Source of the DNA: Reclinomonas americana ATCC 50394
Lineage: Eukaryota; Jakobida; Jakobea; Jakobida
Reading direction: 5' to 3'
NCBI GenBank assembly: GCA_048213135.1
Contig: PS015055.1
Span: 164,825-209,885, forward strand
DNA: 45,061 nucleotides
Shown here one piece after another: positions 28,899 through 45,002 of this stretch. Position 1 is the first letter of the stretch. Every line of letters starts with the position of its first letter. Below the pieces are notes generated by a model, which was given only the letters and a program-made list of their open reading frames with translations, was not told where the DNA came from and searched no databases. Made by a program: the position numbers and the translations under genes.

Positions 28899-30313
28899 AG
28901 AGAGAGTAGTAGTAGTAGTAGTAGGAAGGGAAGGGAAGGAAGGAAGAAGGAGGAAGGGAAGGGAAGGAGGGAGTAGGAGGGTAGGAGGACGGAGGAGGAG
29001 AGTNNNNNNNNNNNNNNNNNNNNNNNNNNNNNNNNNNNNNNNNNNNNNNNNNNNNNNNNNNNNNNNNNNNNNNNNNNNNNNNNNNNNNNNNNNNNNNNNN
29101 NNNNNNNNNNNNNNNNNNNNNNNNNNNNNNNNNNNNNNNNNNNNNNNNNNNNNNNNNNNNNNNNNNNNNNNNNNNNNNNNNNNNNNNNNNNNNNNNNNNN
29201 NNNNNNNNNNNNNNNNNNNNNNNNNNNNNNNNNNNNNNNNNNNNNNNNNNNNNNNNNNNNNNNNNNNNNNNNNNNNNNNNNNNNNNNNNNNNNNNNNNNN
29301 NNNNNNNNNNNNNNNNNNNNNNNNNNNNNNNNNNNNNNNNNNNNNNNNNNNNNNNNNNNNNNNNNNNNNNNNNNNNNNNNNNNNNNNNNNNNNNNNNNNN
29401 NNNNNNNNNNNNNNNNNNNNNNNNNNNNNNNNNNNNNNNNNNNNNNNNNNNNNNNNNNNNNNNNNNNNNNNNNNNNNNNNNNNNNNNNNNNNNNNNNNNN
29501 NNNNNNNNNNNNNNNNNNNNNNNNNNNNNNNNNNNNNNNNNNNNNNNNNNNNNNNNNNNNNNNNNNNNNNNNNNNNNNNNNNNNNNNNNNNNNNNNNNNN
29601 NNNNNNNNAACGGTACAGACGAGTGAAGAGAAACGAGGTCAGAGTAGAGAGATAGACAGCGACTGGAACAGAAAGACGCAGAGAGCGACGGTAGCAGACG
29701 AGAGAGAGAGAGAGGAAGAGGAGGAGGAGGAGGAGAAGAAGAAGAAGGAGAAGAAGAAGAAGGAGGAGAAGAAGACGAAGAAGGAGAAGAAGAAGAAGAA
29801 GATGATGATGATGATGAGGGGAAGAGAGAAGAGTGAAGAGGGGAAGTGGATGAGAGGGTGAGAGCGAGAGCGTGCAGGGAGACAGAGGGCAAAGACAGGA
29901 GAAGAAGAGGGTGAGAGACAGAGTAAGAGAGGTAAGGGAGGAAGAACAGAGAGAGACTGAGAGAGCGTGCAAGGAGGGCAAAGGCAAGGGAAAGAGAGCA
30001 TGCATTGTCATCTCTTCTCACGTGTGTGAGAGTTTCTGCCGCTCTCTCTCTCTCTCTCTGATATGCACCCTCATCGACCAACGCAGAGAGCGCTGTGTTG
30101 ACTTGTTGCTTCAGACTGAGCACAGTGGAGGCCAGAGCCGCAAGAGCTGCAAACAAGAGCAGTCAGTCACACACACACACACACAGACACTCACTGTCAC
30201 ACTTGTTTGTGAGTCTCACCTTCTGATTGCTCCATGCCTGTTGTGTCCACGCTCTCGGTGACCTCGGCCACCACTTGACCAGCGACGAGAACACGCGCTC
30301 GTGCGCCACTCAT
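28569..30313 (-). CDS. Small acidic/basic-tailed protein, possible KEOPS subunit GON7
   Basis: Three exons join with matching phase 1: 30313-30220, 30146-30069, 28723-28569, giving 107 residues. The order is MSGARARVLVAGQVVAEVTE, then an amphipathic helix (ALAALASTVLSLKQQVNTAL), an Asp/Gly/Glu-rich stretch (CDDDGDGEAADGDAEQDGG) and a basic nuclear-localisation-like end (APKRARKRRKTAA). Human GON7, a 100-aa partner of LAGE3 in the tRNA t6A-modifying KEOPS complex, has the same plan: short beta segment, helix, acidic disordered tail and a terminal PSAKRPKTPS. The plan and length match, but identity is low and small acidic proteins are easily confused. The 605-N gap in intron 2 could hide another exon. 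Confidence 0.5.
28788..29608. repeat. (GA)n/(GGA)n tract and 605-N gap
   Basis: GA repeats at about 28790-28893, GTA and GGAAGG repeats to 29003, then N from 29004 to 29608. More GA/GAA purine-rich sequence follows to about 29995. All lie in the second intron of the GON7-like gene. No exon was recognised in the visible part. Confidence 0.9.
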
Positions 30314-30439
30314 GATTGTGTGATTGAGGACAGAGGACCAAGTGAGTGCCTGCATGCACTGCATGCACGTATAGTCCTGCAGACTGTGGGGCCTTCTCTT
30401 CAACGTGGTATGACGTGCAGGCGCAGGAAGAAAGCGCTG

Positions 30440-31000
30440 CGACGTTTGTTTCGGTGTCACTTGTTCCCGAATTGAAGTCAAATCTCTCTCCTCCCTGCAA
30501 GCACGACCACTGTTGCACGCTGGCGGCTGCGTTGTAGAGCACCGGGCCTCCTCCTCCACCTTGCTTCGCCTCGCAAGCATCAGTGAACTTTGTGATCGAG
30601 AATTCGAAGTTTGGTTTCATTATATATCGATATCGTGAATTCGACGCTATTTCTCTCATTAGTGAACGCACGGCCTCGCTTTCGCGCTGGCGTGTGCATA
30701 TAATAGAACACTGGATCCTCCCCCTCCACCTCTCCCTGACTCGCAAGCATCAGTGAAGCTCTCGCTGTGGAGAATCGAAGTTCGGTTTCGGTATCACGAT
30801 CCCAAATCTGTTTCTCTCCTCCGTGAACGCGAGCGCTCACTTGCACGCTCGCGTACGCATGTAATAGAGCACTGGGCCTCCTCCTCCACCTTGCGTCGCC
30901 ATGAGTGAGGCGTGAATGAAGCTCTCGCTGTGGCGAAATGTTCGGTTTCGATATCGCGACCGGAAACCGGTACCTGTCTCACCACCACACAGCGCTGCAC
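30440..31000. repeat. Tandem repeat, about 165-bp unit, about 3.5 copies
   Basis: The segment TAGAGCACYGGGCCTCCTCC recurs at 30534, 30704 (diverged) and 30864, spacing 170 and 160. Each copy is followed by a CGCAAGCATCAGTGAA-like block, an AAGTTCGGTTTCGGTATC-like block and a CTCTCCTCCGTGAACG block. A partial copy precedes the first. It sits just upstream of the GON7-like gene, so one or more copies may act as its promoter region. The units include AT-richer stretches (ATATATCGATATCG). Confidence 0.8.
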
Positions 31001-31471
31001 AATGTTTGCAAGAAGCCGAGTCACGTCGAGTAGAAGGTTCTGTAGTTTCGTCTAACCAGCGTGTGGGGACGTGCCCTCTGCGGTACTTGTCCTCCAAAAG
31101 AGGAAAGAAACAAAACTGGTGCTCCTGTGATACCTCCCTCGCCACCTCGTCTCCCTCCTCACGGCCCCCTCATCGTCGACCAACAACCGACCGTGATGAT
31201 CGTGTCCCCACGAACCAGACAGCAGCAGGCGGCGTCCAATGTACTTTTCGGCGATCGCGATATTCCGACACTCACTTTCACTCTCTCTCTCTCTCTGTCT
31301 CTCTCTCTCTCTTGGACACTTTGAACACTCTTCTGCGCTGCTTCTCTACCCTGCGTTCACGTCGACCAGCGTCTGCAAATTATCAAAACTGTTTCATTAT
31401 AAACACTCGATCGCACGCGGGCACGTTAGGCGCGCGGCTCCACCTCCCTCTCTCACTCACACACGCACTCA

Positions 31472-31918
31472 TCATGCAGTGGACGGGAGGTTGCAGTCGT
31501 ACTCGACCTCCAGCGTGCGCTGGCTCAGGCATCCACTGGCATTGTTCTGCACGCACACTGTAAGAGACAAGTCGACTGCAGACTGTGCGAGAAAGACACA
31601 CACCTCAAACTCGGCGACTGTGGTGCTGCACGAGTTGCGATTGTGGCACAGGTGGTTGAGGAAGGCCGAGCCGGTAATGTCGTGAATCCACGAGCAGGCG
31701 GCGCGCGCCTGGCTTGCCGCCGCCGTGGGCGTCGGTGAGAGCACCGAGCGCGACTGCGCGACAATCTTGGCCGAGCGCAGCATGATAATGCGGTCCGGAG
31801 GGCACGACACGGTCAGCGCAGTGCCATTCGTCCGCAACGCGACATTGGCGCTGGCCACACACGCGCACACCGCAAGCACCACCACCACCACTACGAGGCA
31901 CACACTTCGGGAGGACAT
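31472..31918 (-). CDS. Small secreted SUEL-type (galactose-binding) lectin-like protein
   Basis: The start at 31918 opens with a signal peptide (MSSRSVCLVVVVVVLAVCAC). Two exons, 31918-31604 and 31546-31472, give about 130 residues, close to one SUEL lectin domain plus signal. Landmarks: LTVSCPPDRIIMLRSAKI (family: LxCPxGxxIxIxxAxYG), then CHNRNSCSTTVAEFE (family: CxGKxSCxVxxxN), then CLSQRTLEVEYDC (family: CxGTxKYLxVxYxC). The family usually binds rhamnose or galactose. The central YGR motif is not clear, so sugar binding is uncertain. The 57-bp intron has no stop and is a multiple of three, so an unspliced message also reads through. Confidence 0.75.
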   Translation of the reverse strand: MSSRSVCLVVVVVVLAVCACVASANVALRTNGTALTVSCPPDRIIMLRSAKIVAQSRSVLSPTPTAAASQARAACSWIHDITGSAFLNHLCHNRNSCSTTVAEFEVCVFLAQSAVDLSLTVCVQNNASGCLSQRTLEVEYDCNLPSTA

Positions 31919-32947
31919 CTCTGTGTTGTTCTGGGGCAGGTTGTGCGCGCTCGACGACCAAGGGTTGAGGAATTAAACAAGGTCAGATTGCCCCCCGGTG
32001 GATCGGCCCGGACCTCCGATTGCGTGATGGATTTCGATGTTGTTGTTGTCCCGAGTTCGTGGTCATTTTTGTCCGAAGTCACATGGTGAATCGGACAACT
32101 GGGTGTGAGCGCACAGGGGGTCACTTCCAGAGTGCGGTTCCAATGGAGTATGGCTGGCGAGTGGGAGCACGAAGAGGGTGGGAGCGATGACTGTGTGCTT
32201 GAAAAGTCGTGTCCGGATTTGTGCGGTAAACAAAACTGAGGAGCGATATTATCGGTAATCTCTTGAAAAGACAAGTCCACCCATATGCGCTGCTTCGAGA
32301 GGACTGAAAGAAGAGCTGATGTTGCGCTCTGCTGCCGAGACGAGCACTGCTGCCTTCACCTGCTGCTGCCTCAAGATTGGCGTGNNNNNNNNNNNNNNNN
32401 NNNNTTTGGAAATGGCCATCACGAAAGCTCTCTGACAGTCACTTGTTGACCTGGCTGTGGCTTTTCCCCGACTTCGATGTGCCACGTACTATCTCTGCGA
32501 GAGCGTCATATCCACTGCTCAACCACGCTGTATGCAGTAACGATCGCAGTTCTCGACTTGGTGAATGCTCCGAGAGCGACCACACGCACACAAGGAACCT
32601 GCTGCGGTCACAAGCTGGTGCTGTGTTGATGTTTTGGATACGGTTGAACTTGACAGCTGCTCTCCGGCAGTCATCCTCCATTCAGGCGAGACCAATCGCA
32701 GCCGACCCGATGTGTCCATGTGCCAAAGTACTGTGCCTGCCAAGGTGATCGCGCTACCTCAGACCGATTCCCCTTCCCCTTCCCCTTCCTCTCCCTCTCT
32801 CTCTCCCTTCCTGCCGCAACCATTACACACATTTATGCACACTCCACTGAAACAGCAACAACAACAACAACAACAACAGCAGCACATCCTAAAAGCCAAG
32901 AACAACAAAAAGACCTCAATACCTCCTCCCTCCACCCCCACCCCCAC
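31919..32947. other. Intergenic region with dispersed repeats and a 20-N gap
   Basis: No gene was recognised. At 32360-32384, beside the gap 32385-32404, the minus strand carries CAATCTTGAGGCAGCAGCAG, the same as at 24007-24026 beside another gap. At about 32600-32665 the plus strand has a further member (GTGTTGATGTTTTGGATACG, then GACAGCTGCT). CAA/CAG repeats at 32850-32885 are simple sequence. Confidence 0.6.
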
Positions 32948-34953
32948 TCAGTCGCGATGATTGCGCATCATGACCTCAAACTGCGCAAACAGATCCGGCT
33001 GATCGGCCAGCAGCGGTCGCACGGCGGCGAGCACTTGTGCTTTTGGCTGTCTCCCATCGTTCAACTCCTTGATGGCGGCCAGCAGCTGGCGAAACTGGTC
33101 GGGTTGCAACGTGCTGCGCACTCGACGGAAGAACTCCTGTCCCTCTTGCACAGTGGCACCACCACTGCGTCGGCAGAGAGAGTGAGAGTGTGAGAGTCAC
33201 ACGCACCCACCACACACGTGTGGACAGAGAGGTACGAAACTGTTGAGAGGAGACGGGAGGACTCGGCGAGCGCGAGCGATTCGACGACAGATCGTGACTC
33301 CACGTGAACTGACGCTGCAGCGTGGAGGGCGACGAGGAGGCCAGCACTGTGCCGGTGCGCTGTAGTGGCGGTGGTGGTGCTGACTGCTGCTGTTGCTGCT
33401 GCAGAGGTGGTGGCTGCTGCTGTCGCTGCGGAGGTTGTTGCTGCGACGCGGCACTCGGTCTCGAGTTGACCGGCGAGCCGTCGCCGAGATTCATGTCGTC
33501 AAACGCGGAGAGCGACGCCGCAAACTGCGACTGCTGAAGCGAACTAAAATTGCCGGAGGCTCGCAGCGGTGCCGAGGAAGCGGTGAGGCCAGAAGAGCTG
33601 CAATGACCAATGAGCAACGCTACACCTGCCCTCTCCGCGATCAGCCAAGACTCGGGAATGGTAACAAACCCGAACCTGCTGCTGCCTCCTCCACTTGCTG
33701 CTGATGGCTGCGCCCCCGACGGTCCTATTGAGCTGCCGTTGCCTGGAGACGCGCATTAAGAATACGATTCCCCACTCAAGTCCTTCCCCTTCTCCTCTCC
33801 ACTCAACTCGGTCTCGACACCTGCGGTCGCACCACCGGTGGCGCCGACGCCGTCACATTGCGATCAATCGCCGCGATAATCTCGTCAATGCCCTCCAACG
33901 CAGACCCGCCTCCACCCAAACTGGCCCGCACCGGCTGCGGCTTCAACAACTGCGACGCGCTCCCTCCACCATTCGCCGACTGCGCCAGTGGAGGCGGAGA
34001 AGGCGATCGATGCTCCGAGTGCGGCGCGCTAATCACCACTGCCGACGGATCACGAATCACCGGTCGATTGTCCGTGCTGCGACGAGAACCGCCCCCCGCA
34101 CGCGTGGAACTCAAGTGCGGACGGGAGGACGGCGAGGTGCGGCCGTTGCCCATGGCCGCTCTCAGCGTCTCATCCAAGAAGCTCTGGCGCAAGATCTCCA
34201 TGAGCACACACACACCGTGTCTGCTTGCACTGCTGTCATACACACACACCTCTGCAGCTACATAGTGATCGAACGAAGGCGGTGCGGCGTTGGGACCGAC
34301 GGCATCGGTGGAGAGCGAGCGAAGGATCGATTCCTTGACGCCCTCCAATCGTTGCACGTCGACGGCCAGCTTTTGTACTTGCGCAGTCAGTGCCTCGCGT
34401 TCTCTTCGCAGTTGGGCGTTCTCGTCTGCTAGGCGGTGGTTCTCGCGATCCTGCAGAGTGGGAGGGAGGGTGGAGGGGAGAGAGGAGAGAGAGGGAAGGG
34501 AAGGGGAGGGGAGAGAGCAGTGAGAGTGGGTGAGTGAGAGAAAGAGCGTGTGAGTGAGAAAGAGAGAGAGTGTGTGTGAGTGAGAAAGAGTGAGTGACAA
34601 TAAGAGTGAGTGAGTGAGTGAGTGTGTGAGAGAGAGAGTGCATACTGACTGCAGGGTGCAGAGTGACTGCAGTGAGAGTGACTGCACCTTGTGATCGACT
34701 TGTTCCTGCAGGTCGAGCACTTGACTCTGTGTGCGTTCCAACAGCTCCTGCTGCTCATAGTAGCGGTGTCGCATGGCACTCAGCTCGGTCTCGTACTGCT
34801 CGCTCTGTGTGTGAGAGAGAGAGTGAGTGAGTAAAGACAACAATCGCGCTCTCTCACTCTCTCTGTTTGTGTGTGTTGCACCTTCTTGGCATATGCTCTT
34901 TGCACAAGACGCACGCCGTACTCGAGCAGTGCGTCGGGAGGGTGACCCTCCAT
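32948..34953 (-). CDS. At4g15545-like coiled-coil protein
   Basis: Function is not established for this family. Start at 34953 (MEGHPPDALLEYGVRLVQRAYAKK). Exons: 34953-34882, 34804-34688, about 34453-34250, 34195 to about 33823, about 33605-33245, about 33180-32948. A coiled coil runs through MRHRYYEQQELLERTQSQVL and ENAQLRREREALTAQVQKLA, ending in a conserved-looking ESILRSLSTD. A long Ser/Pro/Gln-rich linker follows, then the C-terminal domain GQEFFRRVRSTLQPDQFRQL through IKELNDGRQPKAQVLAAVRP to LFAQFEVMMRNHRD. Plant At4g15545 proteins have the same order: coiled coil, QLMQSL, Ser/Pro linker, then GKEFFRQARSRLSYEQFSAF and NIKELN near the C-terminus. The exact donor before the last exon is uncertain. 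Confidence 0.85.
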
Positions 34954-36220
34954 CGTATTGGTGAGGAGTGAGAGGCACGCGCGACCGTTGGATGAAAAAC
35001 TGGTTTTGAGGGTGAAATGAGAAATTTCACGCGCTTGAAAGCGCAGCATTCGTCGGCATCGCGGACGGAGAACGCGTATGAGTGAAAAAGAGGAAGGGTG
35101 AGCAGGCGGCTGAGGTGTGCGTGCACAGACAGTGTCAATTGCAACCAATCCCGCCATCAGATTTCGAACACAGCACTTGCAATCGATTGCTGTTTGTATT
35201 CGCTGCGTGTGGACAGTGACAGCGAAGGCACGTCGCTACGATAGAATTCCAGATAGAAAATGAGGAGACAAGTCCCCAGCGATGCAACAGAGTTCAGAGC
35301 TCGAGTCGATCGGGAAATGCTGAATCTAGCAATCGACGGTATCGTTCGAATTTGATCGCCAGCTGGAGGCTCTTGGAGATGGCTCATGGAGGGCCAACGA
35401 ATCGGAGCATTGTTGCTTGCCTCAGGAAGCGCCTATTGTGGCAAGTCGAATTGCATCGGCCTCAATTGCAAACGATCATGGCAAGTATTGCAGCAGGCAC
35501 AGCTGCAGCTGGCCAGGGGTGCTCGCCGGGGGTCAGTTGCTGTGACGGTGGAGTCACCATGGATCATGGTGTCTATCTTCGAAGTCCAGCCGCGGGCCCA
35601 CTGCGGATCCTTTCAATTTCCGAGTGTGCTAGCTACTTCCCCTAATGGATTGTGTACCGAGAATATGCACACACACGTGGCAGAGGTACACTCAGCACCA
35701 CGCTCGCTCTCGCAGCGCACACCGGTGCCAGTCCTCCACTCATGCACGCTACGTTTTCTTCAAGATCAACTTTACATTGGTCGAGAGCACGCTCATGGCC
35801 ACTGCAACATATGCATCGGCATGATACATGATTGAGAACATGCATTCGCACACGACGGCTCCTTCCCGCCCCGGCCAAGCTGGCGACGCATCATCACGAC
35901 CAGCCGCGCCACCCCATATTGGGCGCACACGTTTTATGGGCGAGTGCATATTCTTCGGCGAGGAGATTCAAAGAATCTGGCTGCAAATTTCTAGCGAGTC
36001 ACACATTGTTTTTGACCACAAAGTTGCGTGTTGAGAGAGAAGAAGAAAGGAAAAGTTGACTCGTTCTCCTCCCTGTGCACAACGCATATGTGTGTACACT
36101 CATCGAGTGTGTGCGTGAGAGAGAGAGAGAGCGCTGACGCACGACACTGTTGCAGACAAACCATCGATTTTTCTCCACTCCCGTCCGCCCACCACTCTCC
36201 ACTGCGAGTGGTCCACCCGC
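34954..36220. other. Intergenic region, no gene recognised
   Basis: This lies between two divergent genes. Just upstream of the coiled-coil gene is GAAATTTCACGCGC (35022-35035), loosely E2F-like. The middle (35200-36000) has lower simple-repeat content than other spacers. Frames there are open for 60-150 codons but lack convincing splice partners or family features. Confidence 0.5.
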
Positions 36221-37675
36221 ATGGACAGTGCTCCGCGCCCTCCCTTCGCGCCGCCCTCAGGTATGCTCCTCGCCTCCTCTTTTGTCGAACCTCAGCCTCA
36301 CTCCCAATGGCTACATCGATACTTCTTGCACTACACCTCACTCACACTGCATCACTTCTCGCACACAGGCGACGACGGCGACGACGATGACGTGTCGCCT
36401 TCAATGCCCACCTCGTCCACCAGCGGCGACCCCTCCTCTCCACCACCANNNNNNNNNNNNNNNNNNNNNNNNNNNNNNNNNNNNNNNNNNNNNNNNNNNN
36501 NNNNNNNNNNNNNNNNNNNNNNNNNNNNNNNNNNNNNNNNNNNNNNNNNNNNNNNNNNNNNNNNNNNNNNNNNNNNNNNNNNNNNNNNNNNNNNNNNNNN
36601 NNNNNNNNNNNNNNNNNNNNNNNNNNNNNNNNNNNNNNNNNNNNNNNNNNNNNNNNNNNNNNNNNNNNNNNNNNNNNNNNNNNNNNNNNNNNNNNNNNNN
36701 NNNNNNNNNNNNNNNNNNNNNNNNNNNNNNNNNNNNNNNNNNNNNNNNNNNNNNNNNNNNNNNNNNNNNNNNNNNNNNNNNNNNNNNNNNNNNNNNNNNN
36801 NNNNNNNNNNNNNNNNNNNNNNNNNNNNNNNNNNNNNNNNNNNNNNNNNNNNNNNNNNNNNNNNNNNNNNNNNNNNNNNNNNNNNNNNNNNNNNNNNNNN
36901 NNNNNNNNNNNNNNNNNNNNNNNNNNNNNNNNNNNNNNNNNNNNNNNNNNNNNNNNNNNNNNNNNNNNNNNNNNNNNNNNNNNNNNNNNNNNNNNNNNNN
37001 NNNNNNNNNNNNNNNNNNNNNNNNNNNNNNNNNNNNNNNNNNNNNNNNNNNNNNNNNNNNNNNNNNNNNNNNNNNNNNNNNNNNNNNNNNNNNNNNNNNN
37101 NNNNNNNNNNNNNNNNNNNNNNNNNNNNNNNNNNNNNNNNNNNNNNNNNNNNNNNNNNNNNNNNNNNNNNNNNNNNNNNNNNNNNNNNNNNNNNNNNNNN
37201 NNNNNNNNNNNNNNNNNNNNNNNNNNNNNNNNNNNNNNNNNNNNNNNNNNNNNNNNNNNNNNNNNNNNNNNNNNNNNNNNNNNNNNNCCACCACCACCAC
37301 ACAATCGCGAGTGCGCGTTGGCAGCGTGGGAGGAGGCCATGTCCACGCAACTCTTGCAGGCACTGGTGCGTCCGCACTGCTGTATTCTCCTCAAGACTTC
37401 TTCTCGCTCATCACCACCATCGTCGCACACAAAAGGAGGACCACATGGTCATTGTACGCTCTCAATTACCGCCGGCGCTCGCCTATGACGATGCCATGGC
37501 CGCCCTCCGTCAGCACCCGTCATTACGGCATCGCACGCTGTCCATCGACGATGACGTGGGCGAGGAGGAGGACGACGACGAGGAGGAAGAGGACGACGAC
37601 GACGAGGAAGACAATGACAACACTGGTGGGGATCCGTTGAGCGATGCCGAGTGCGCTCCACCAAGAAGAAGATGA
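36221..37675 (+). CDS. Acidic protein with a helical segment, interrupted by an 839-N gap
   Basis: Visible exons: 36221-36260 (MDSAPRPPFAPPS), 36369 to the gap (GDDGDDDDVSPSMPTSSTSG), then from the gap to 37365 and 37436-37675. The last two join in phase: HNRECALAAWEEAMSTQLLQ, ALEDHMVIVRSQLPPALAYD, DAMAALRQHPSLRHRTLSID, then a long Asp/Glu tract ending PLSDAECAPPRRR. The helical W-E-E-A...L-R-x-H-P-x-L-R pattern slightly recalls FF domains of Prp40/TCERG1, but the match is weak and I give no function. The reading through the gap (36449-37287) is unknown, so the two halves are assigned to one gene only by strand and proline-rich flanks. Confidence 0.5.
   Translation: MDSAPRPPFAPPSGMLLASSFVEPQPHSQWLHRYFLHYTSLTLHHFSHTGDDGDDDDVSPSMPTSSTSGDPSSPPPXXXXXXXXXXXXXXXXXXXXXXXXXXXXXXXXXXXXXXXXXXXXXXXXXXXXXXXXXXXXXXXXXXXXXXXXXXXXXXXXXXXXXXXXXXXXXXXXXXXXXXXXXXXXXXXXXXXXXXXXXXXXXXXXXXXXXXXXXXXXXXXXXXXXXXXXXXXXXXXXXXXXXXXXXXXXXXXXXXXXXXXXXXXXXXXXXXXXXXXXXXXXXXXXXXXXXXXXXXXXXXXXXXXXXXXXXXXXXXXXXXXXXXXXXXXXXXXXXXXXXXXXXXXXXXXXXXXXXXXXHHHHTIASARWQRGRRPCPRNSCRHWCVRTAVFSSRLLLAHHHHRRTQKEDHMVIVRSQLPPALAYDDAMAALRQHPSLRHRTLSIDDDVGEEEDDDEEEEDDDDEEDNDNTGGDPLSDAECAPPRRR
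36449..37287. other. 839-N assembly gap
   Basis: N from 36449 to 37287, flanked on both sides by CCA (Pro) codons in the same acidic protein gene. The proline-rich edges suggest the gap arose in a low-complexity coding or intronic repeat. Confidence 0.95.
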
Positions 37676-39333
37676 ATCAATCGTTTTTTATGAGACAGAG
37701 AAAGCAAATGTGGGCAGTAAATGTTATCATTATTTCAATCACTTTCTTGTGGCGAGCGTGTGCCTTCTCCACCACCACCACACCACTGCGTTGCGACGAC
37801 AACATCGTTGTTTATTGTGCTTTCTTCTTGCGTGTGTCAAGACTGCGCATCACCAAATACGGCATCTATTGCGACACCAAGAAATGAAACCGGTGATACC
37901 GTTGCGTCGTCGCCACTCCTCCTACGCACTCGGCGCCGTGTCTACTCCTTGAGCAGCAGGCGGCGGCGGGGGCTGCGCTGGTCGCCAAGGATTCCCTGGG
38001 ATGCTGTGTTTCACCAATCAGAACAAGCGCACACACGGAGTTTTCTTTTGCTGGCAACAAACAAATTCGAACCCGAACACCACTCTCTCTTACTCTTTCT
38101 CCCCTCTCCTCCCCCTCGTGTGCGTGTGTCTTGTGTGCTCTCTGATGCGCTTCAACCGCTGCCGCATATGTGCCTCCATATGCGGAATGTTTCTCCTTCA
38201 GTTCAACATCGCCGACGACGCACAAACACCAATAGCGAAAAAAAAAAGAGAGGAAGACAGAGGAAGTGCTCAGAGAGCGAGAGGGAGTGAGAGCGAGAGA
38301 GTGAGGCAACGCAGACACACTCCGCCACACACAAACATACACCCACTCGGGGGACGGAGACACACGCCAATTGCACAATGCCCGAGAACAGAGAATTGTT
38401 TCGGGCTACTTGCCGAAAGCGATGTCTGCCCGACGATGACCACTCACACGCAGGTGGGAAAAACTGCAGTCTCACTCTATACAACAGGTCGGTCGGTGTG
38501 GCGCGGGAGAGCCACAGTAAAATCTCCTCCCCCAAGTGTTCGCTCTCTTCTCACTCAGATGCGCACATAGGGTAGCACAGACCCCCACACGCGCACTCGA
38601 TTCCGCATATATTCTATGCGTGCAACACCACCACAGACTGCTCACGCGTAGTGAAAAAAGGAGAGGAGGCGATGGATCTTTCCCCTCTGGTAGACAACTT
38701 CAGTATCACCGAGACAGAGGTGCATAATAATACGTACACGCTCTCCTCGTCTCCATACGCACAGAGACACACGCTCACATACGCAGACACCGCCTCCCAA
38801 CAACCCGAAGACAATCTCATAAGGCAGACACAGTGGCGTACAAAAAGGCATCGGTGCATATTTTCTATTTCGCTGTCTCTCCGTTCTCTTTCGCTCACAC
38901 CCGCACACACATCTGTAACAACACACATAGGCGATACACGGAGGCACGCTACACAGGCTCGCACACTGACACACAGACACACACGCACAGACAGTCATCA
39001 TGAAACAGAAAACCAAACGGAAAACAAACTTGCTATGCTCTCGCACTGCGTTAGTCAGCACTGTCACAGCAGTCACTCCGTTGGGCACGCCACTGAGGAA
39101 CAACTCTGTCGCGCTCACTTTCTATTGCCCTCCAACCCCATCGAGCAGTCAAAACAGGTTTTTTCTCACAGTCAGTTATGACAACTCACGGAAGAATACC
39201 ACTGCTCTGACTGCGTGCTGACAGAAGCAAGAGAGAGAGAGAGAGAGAGGTGCCAGTGACAGCAAACACGCGAGAAGGAGAGAGAGCGCGAGTGCGTGTC
39301 AGAGAGGAGACATGTGCTCCTTCAACCGCTCAC
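37676..39333. other. Region between two convergent genes, low-confidence exons only
   Basis: No gene was recognised. Open stretches include one at 37680-37887 (+) with a hydrophobic, signal-like start (WAVNVIIISITFLWRACAF), a short exon-like piece at 38671-38718 (MDLSPLVDNFSITETE followed by GT), and 39000-39221 (+). They lack recognisable families or phase-matched partners. CA-rich simple sequence is common at 38700-39000. Confidence 0.4.
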
Positions 39334-44650
<5,317 letters not shown>

Positions 44651-44751
44651 CTGGAAGCAGCAAGGAGAGAGGATTAGAGAAACCCAGTTGAAGTTGCGAT
44701 GTCGGAATGCGAATGGATTGAGGGTGGTCTTGCGAGAGCGTGAATGGATCT

Positions 44752-44940
44752 CACTTGAAGGTGCACGGACGGATCAACGTGCTTCTCACTTGAAGGTGCT
44801 CTGTTAGAATGCAGATGAATCGACGTGCTCTCCTCTCTCCCCACTTGAAGGCGTGCTGTCGGAATGCAGATGAATCAACGTGCTCTCCTCTTTCCTCACT
44901 TGATGGTGCTCTGTCAGAATGCAGATGGAACAGCTTGCTC
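44752..44940. repeat. Minisatellite, about 55-bp unit, upstream part of RBBP5
   Basis: CACTTGAAGGTGCTCTGTYAGAATGCAGATGAATCRACGTGCTCTCCTC-like units start at 44752 (short), 44787, 44842 and 44897. It is followed by (TC)n at 44950-44999 and CGTACGTACG. The first visible RBBP5 exon begins after a splice acceptor at 44651-44652, so this repeat is probably intronic and the ATG exon lies beyond the window. Confidence 0.85.
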
Positions 44941-44947
44941 TGCTCTG

Positions 44948-45002
<55 letters not shown>

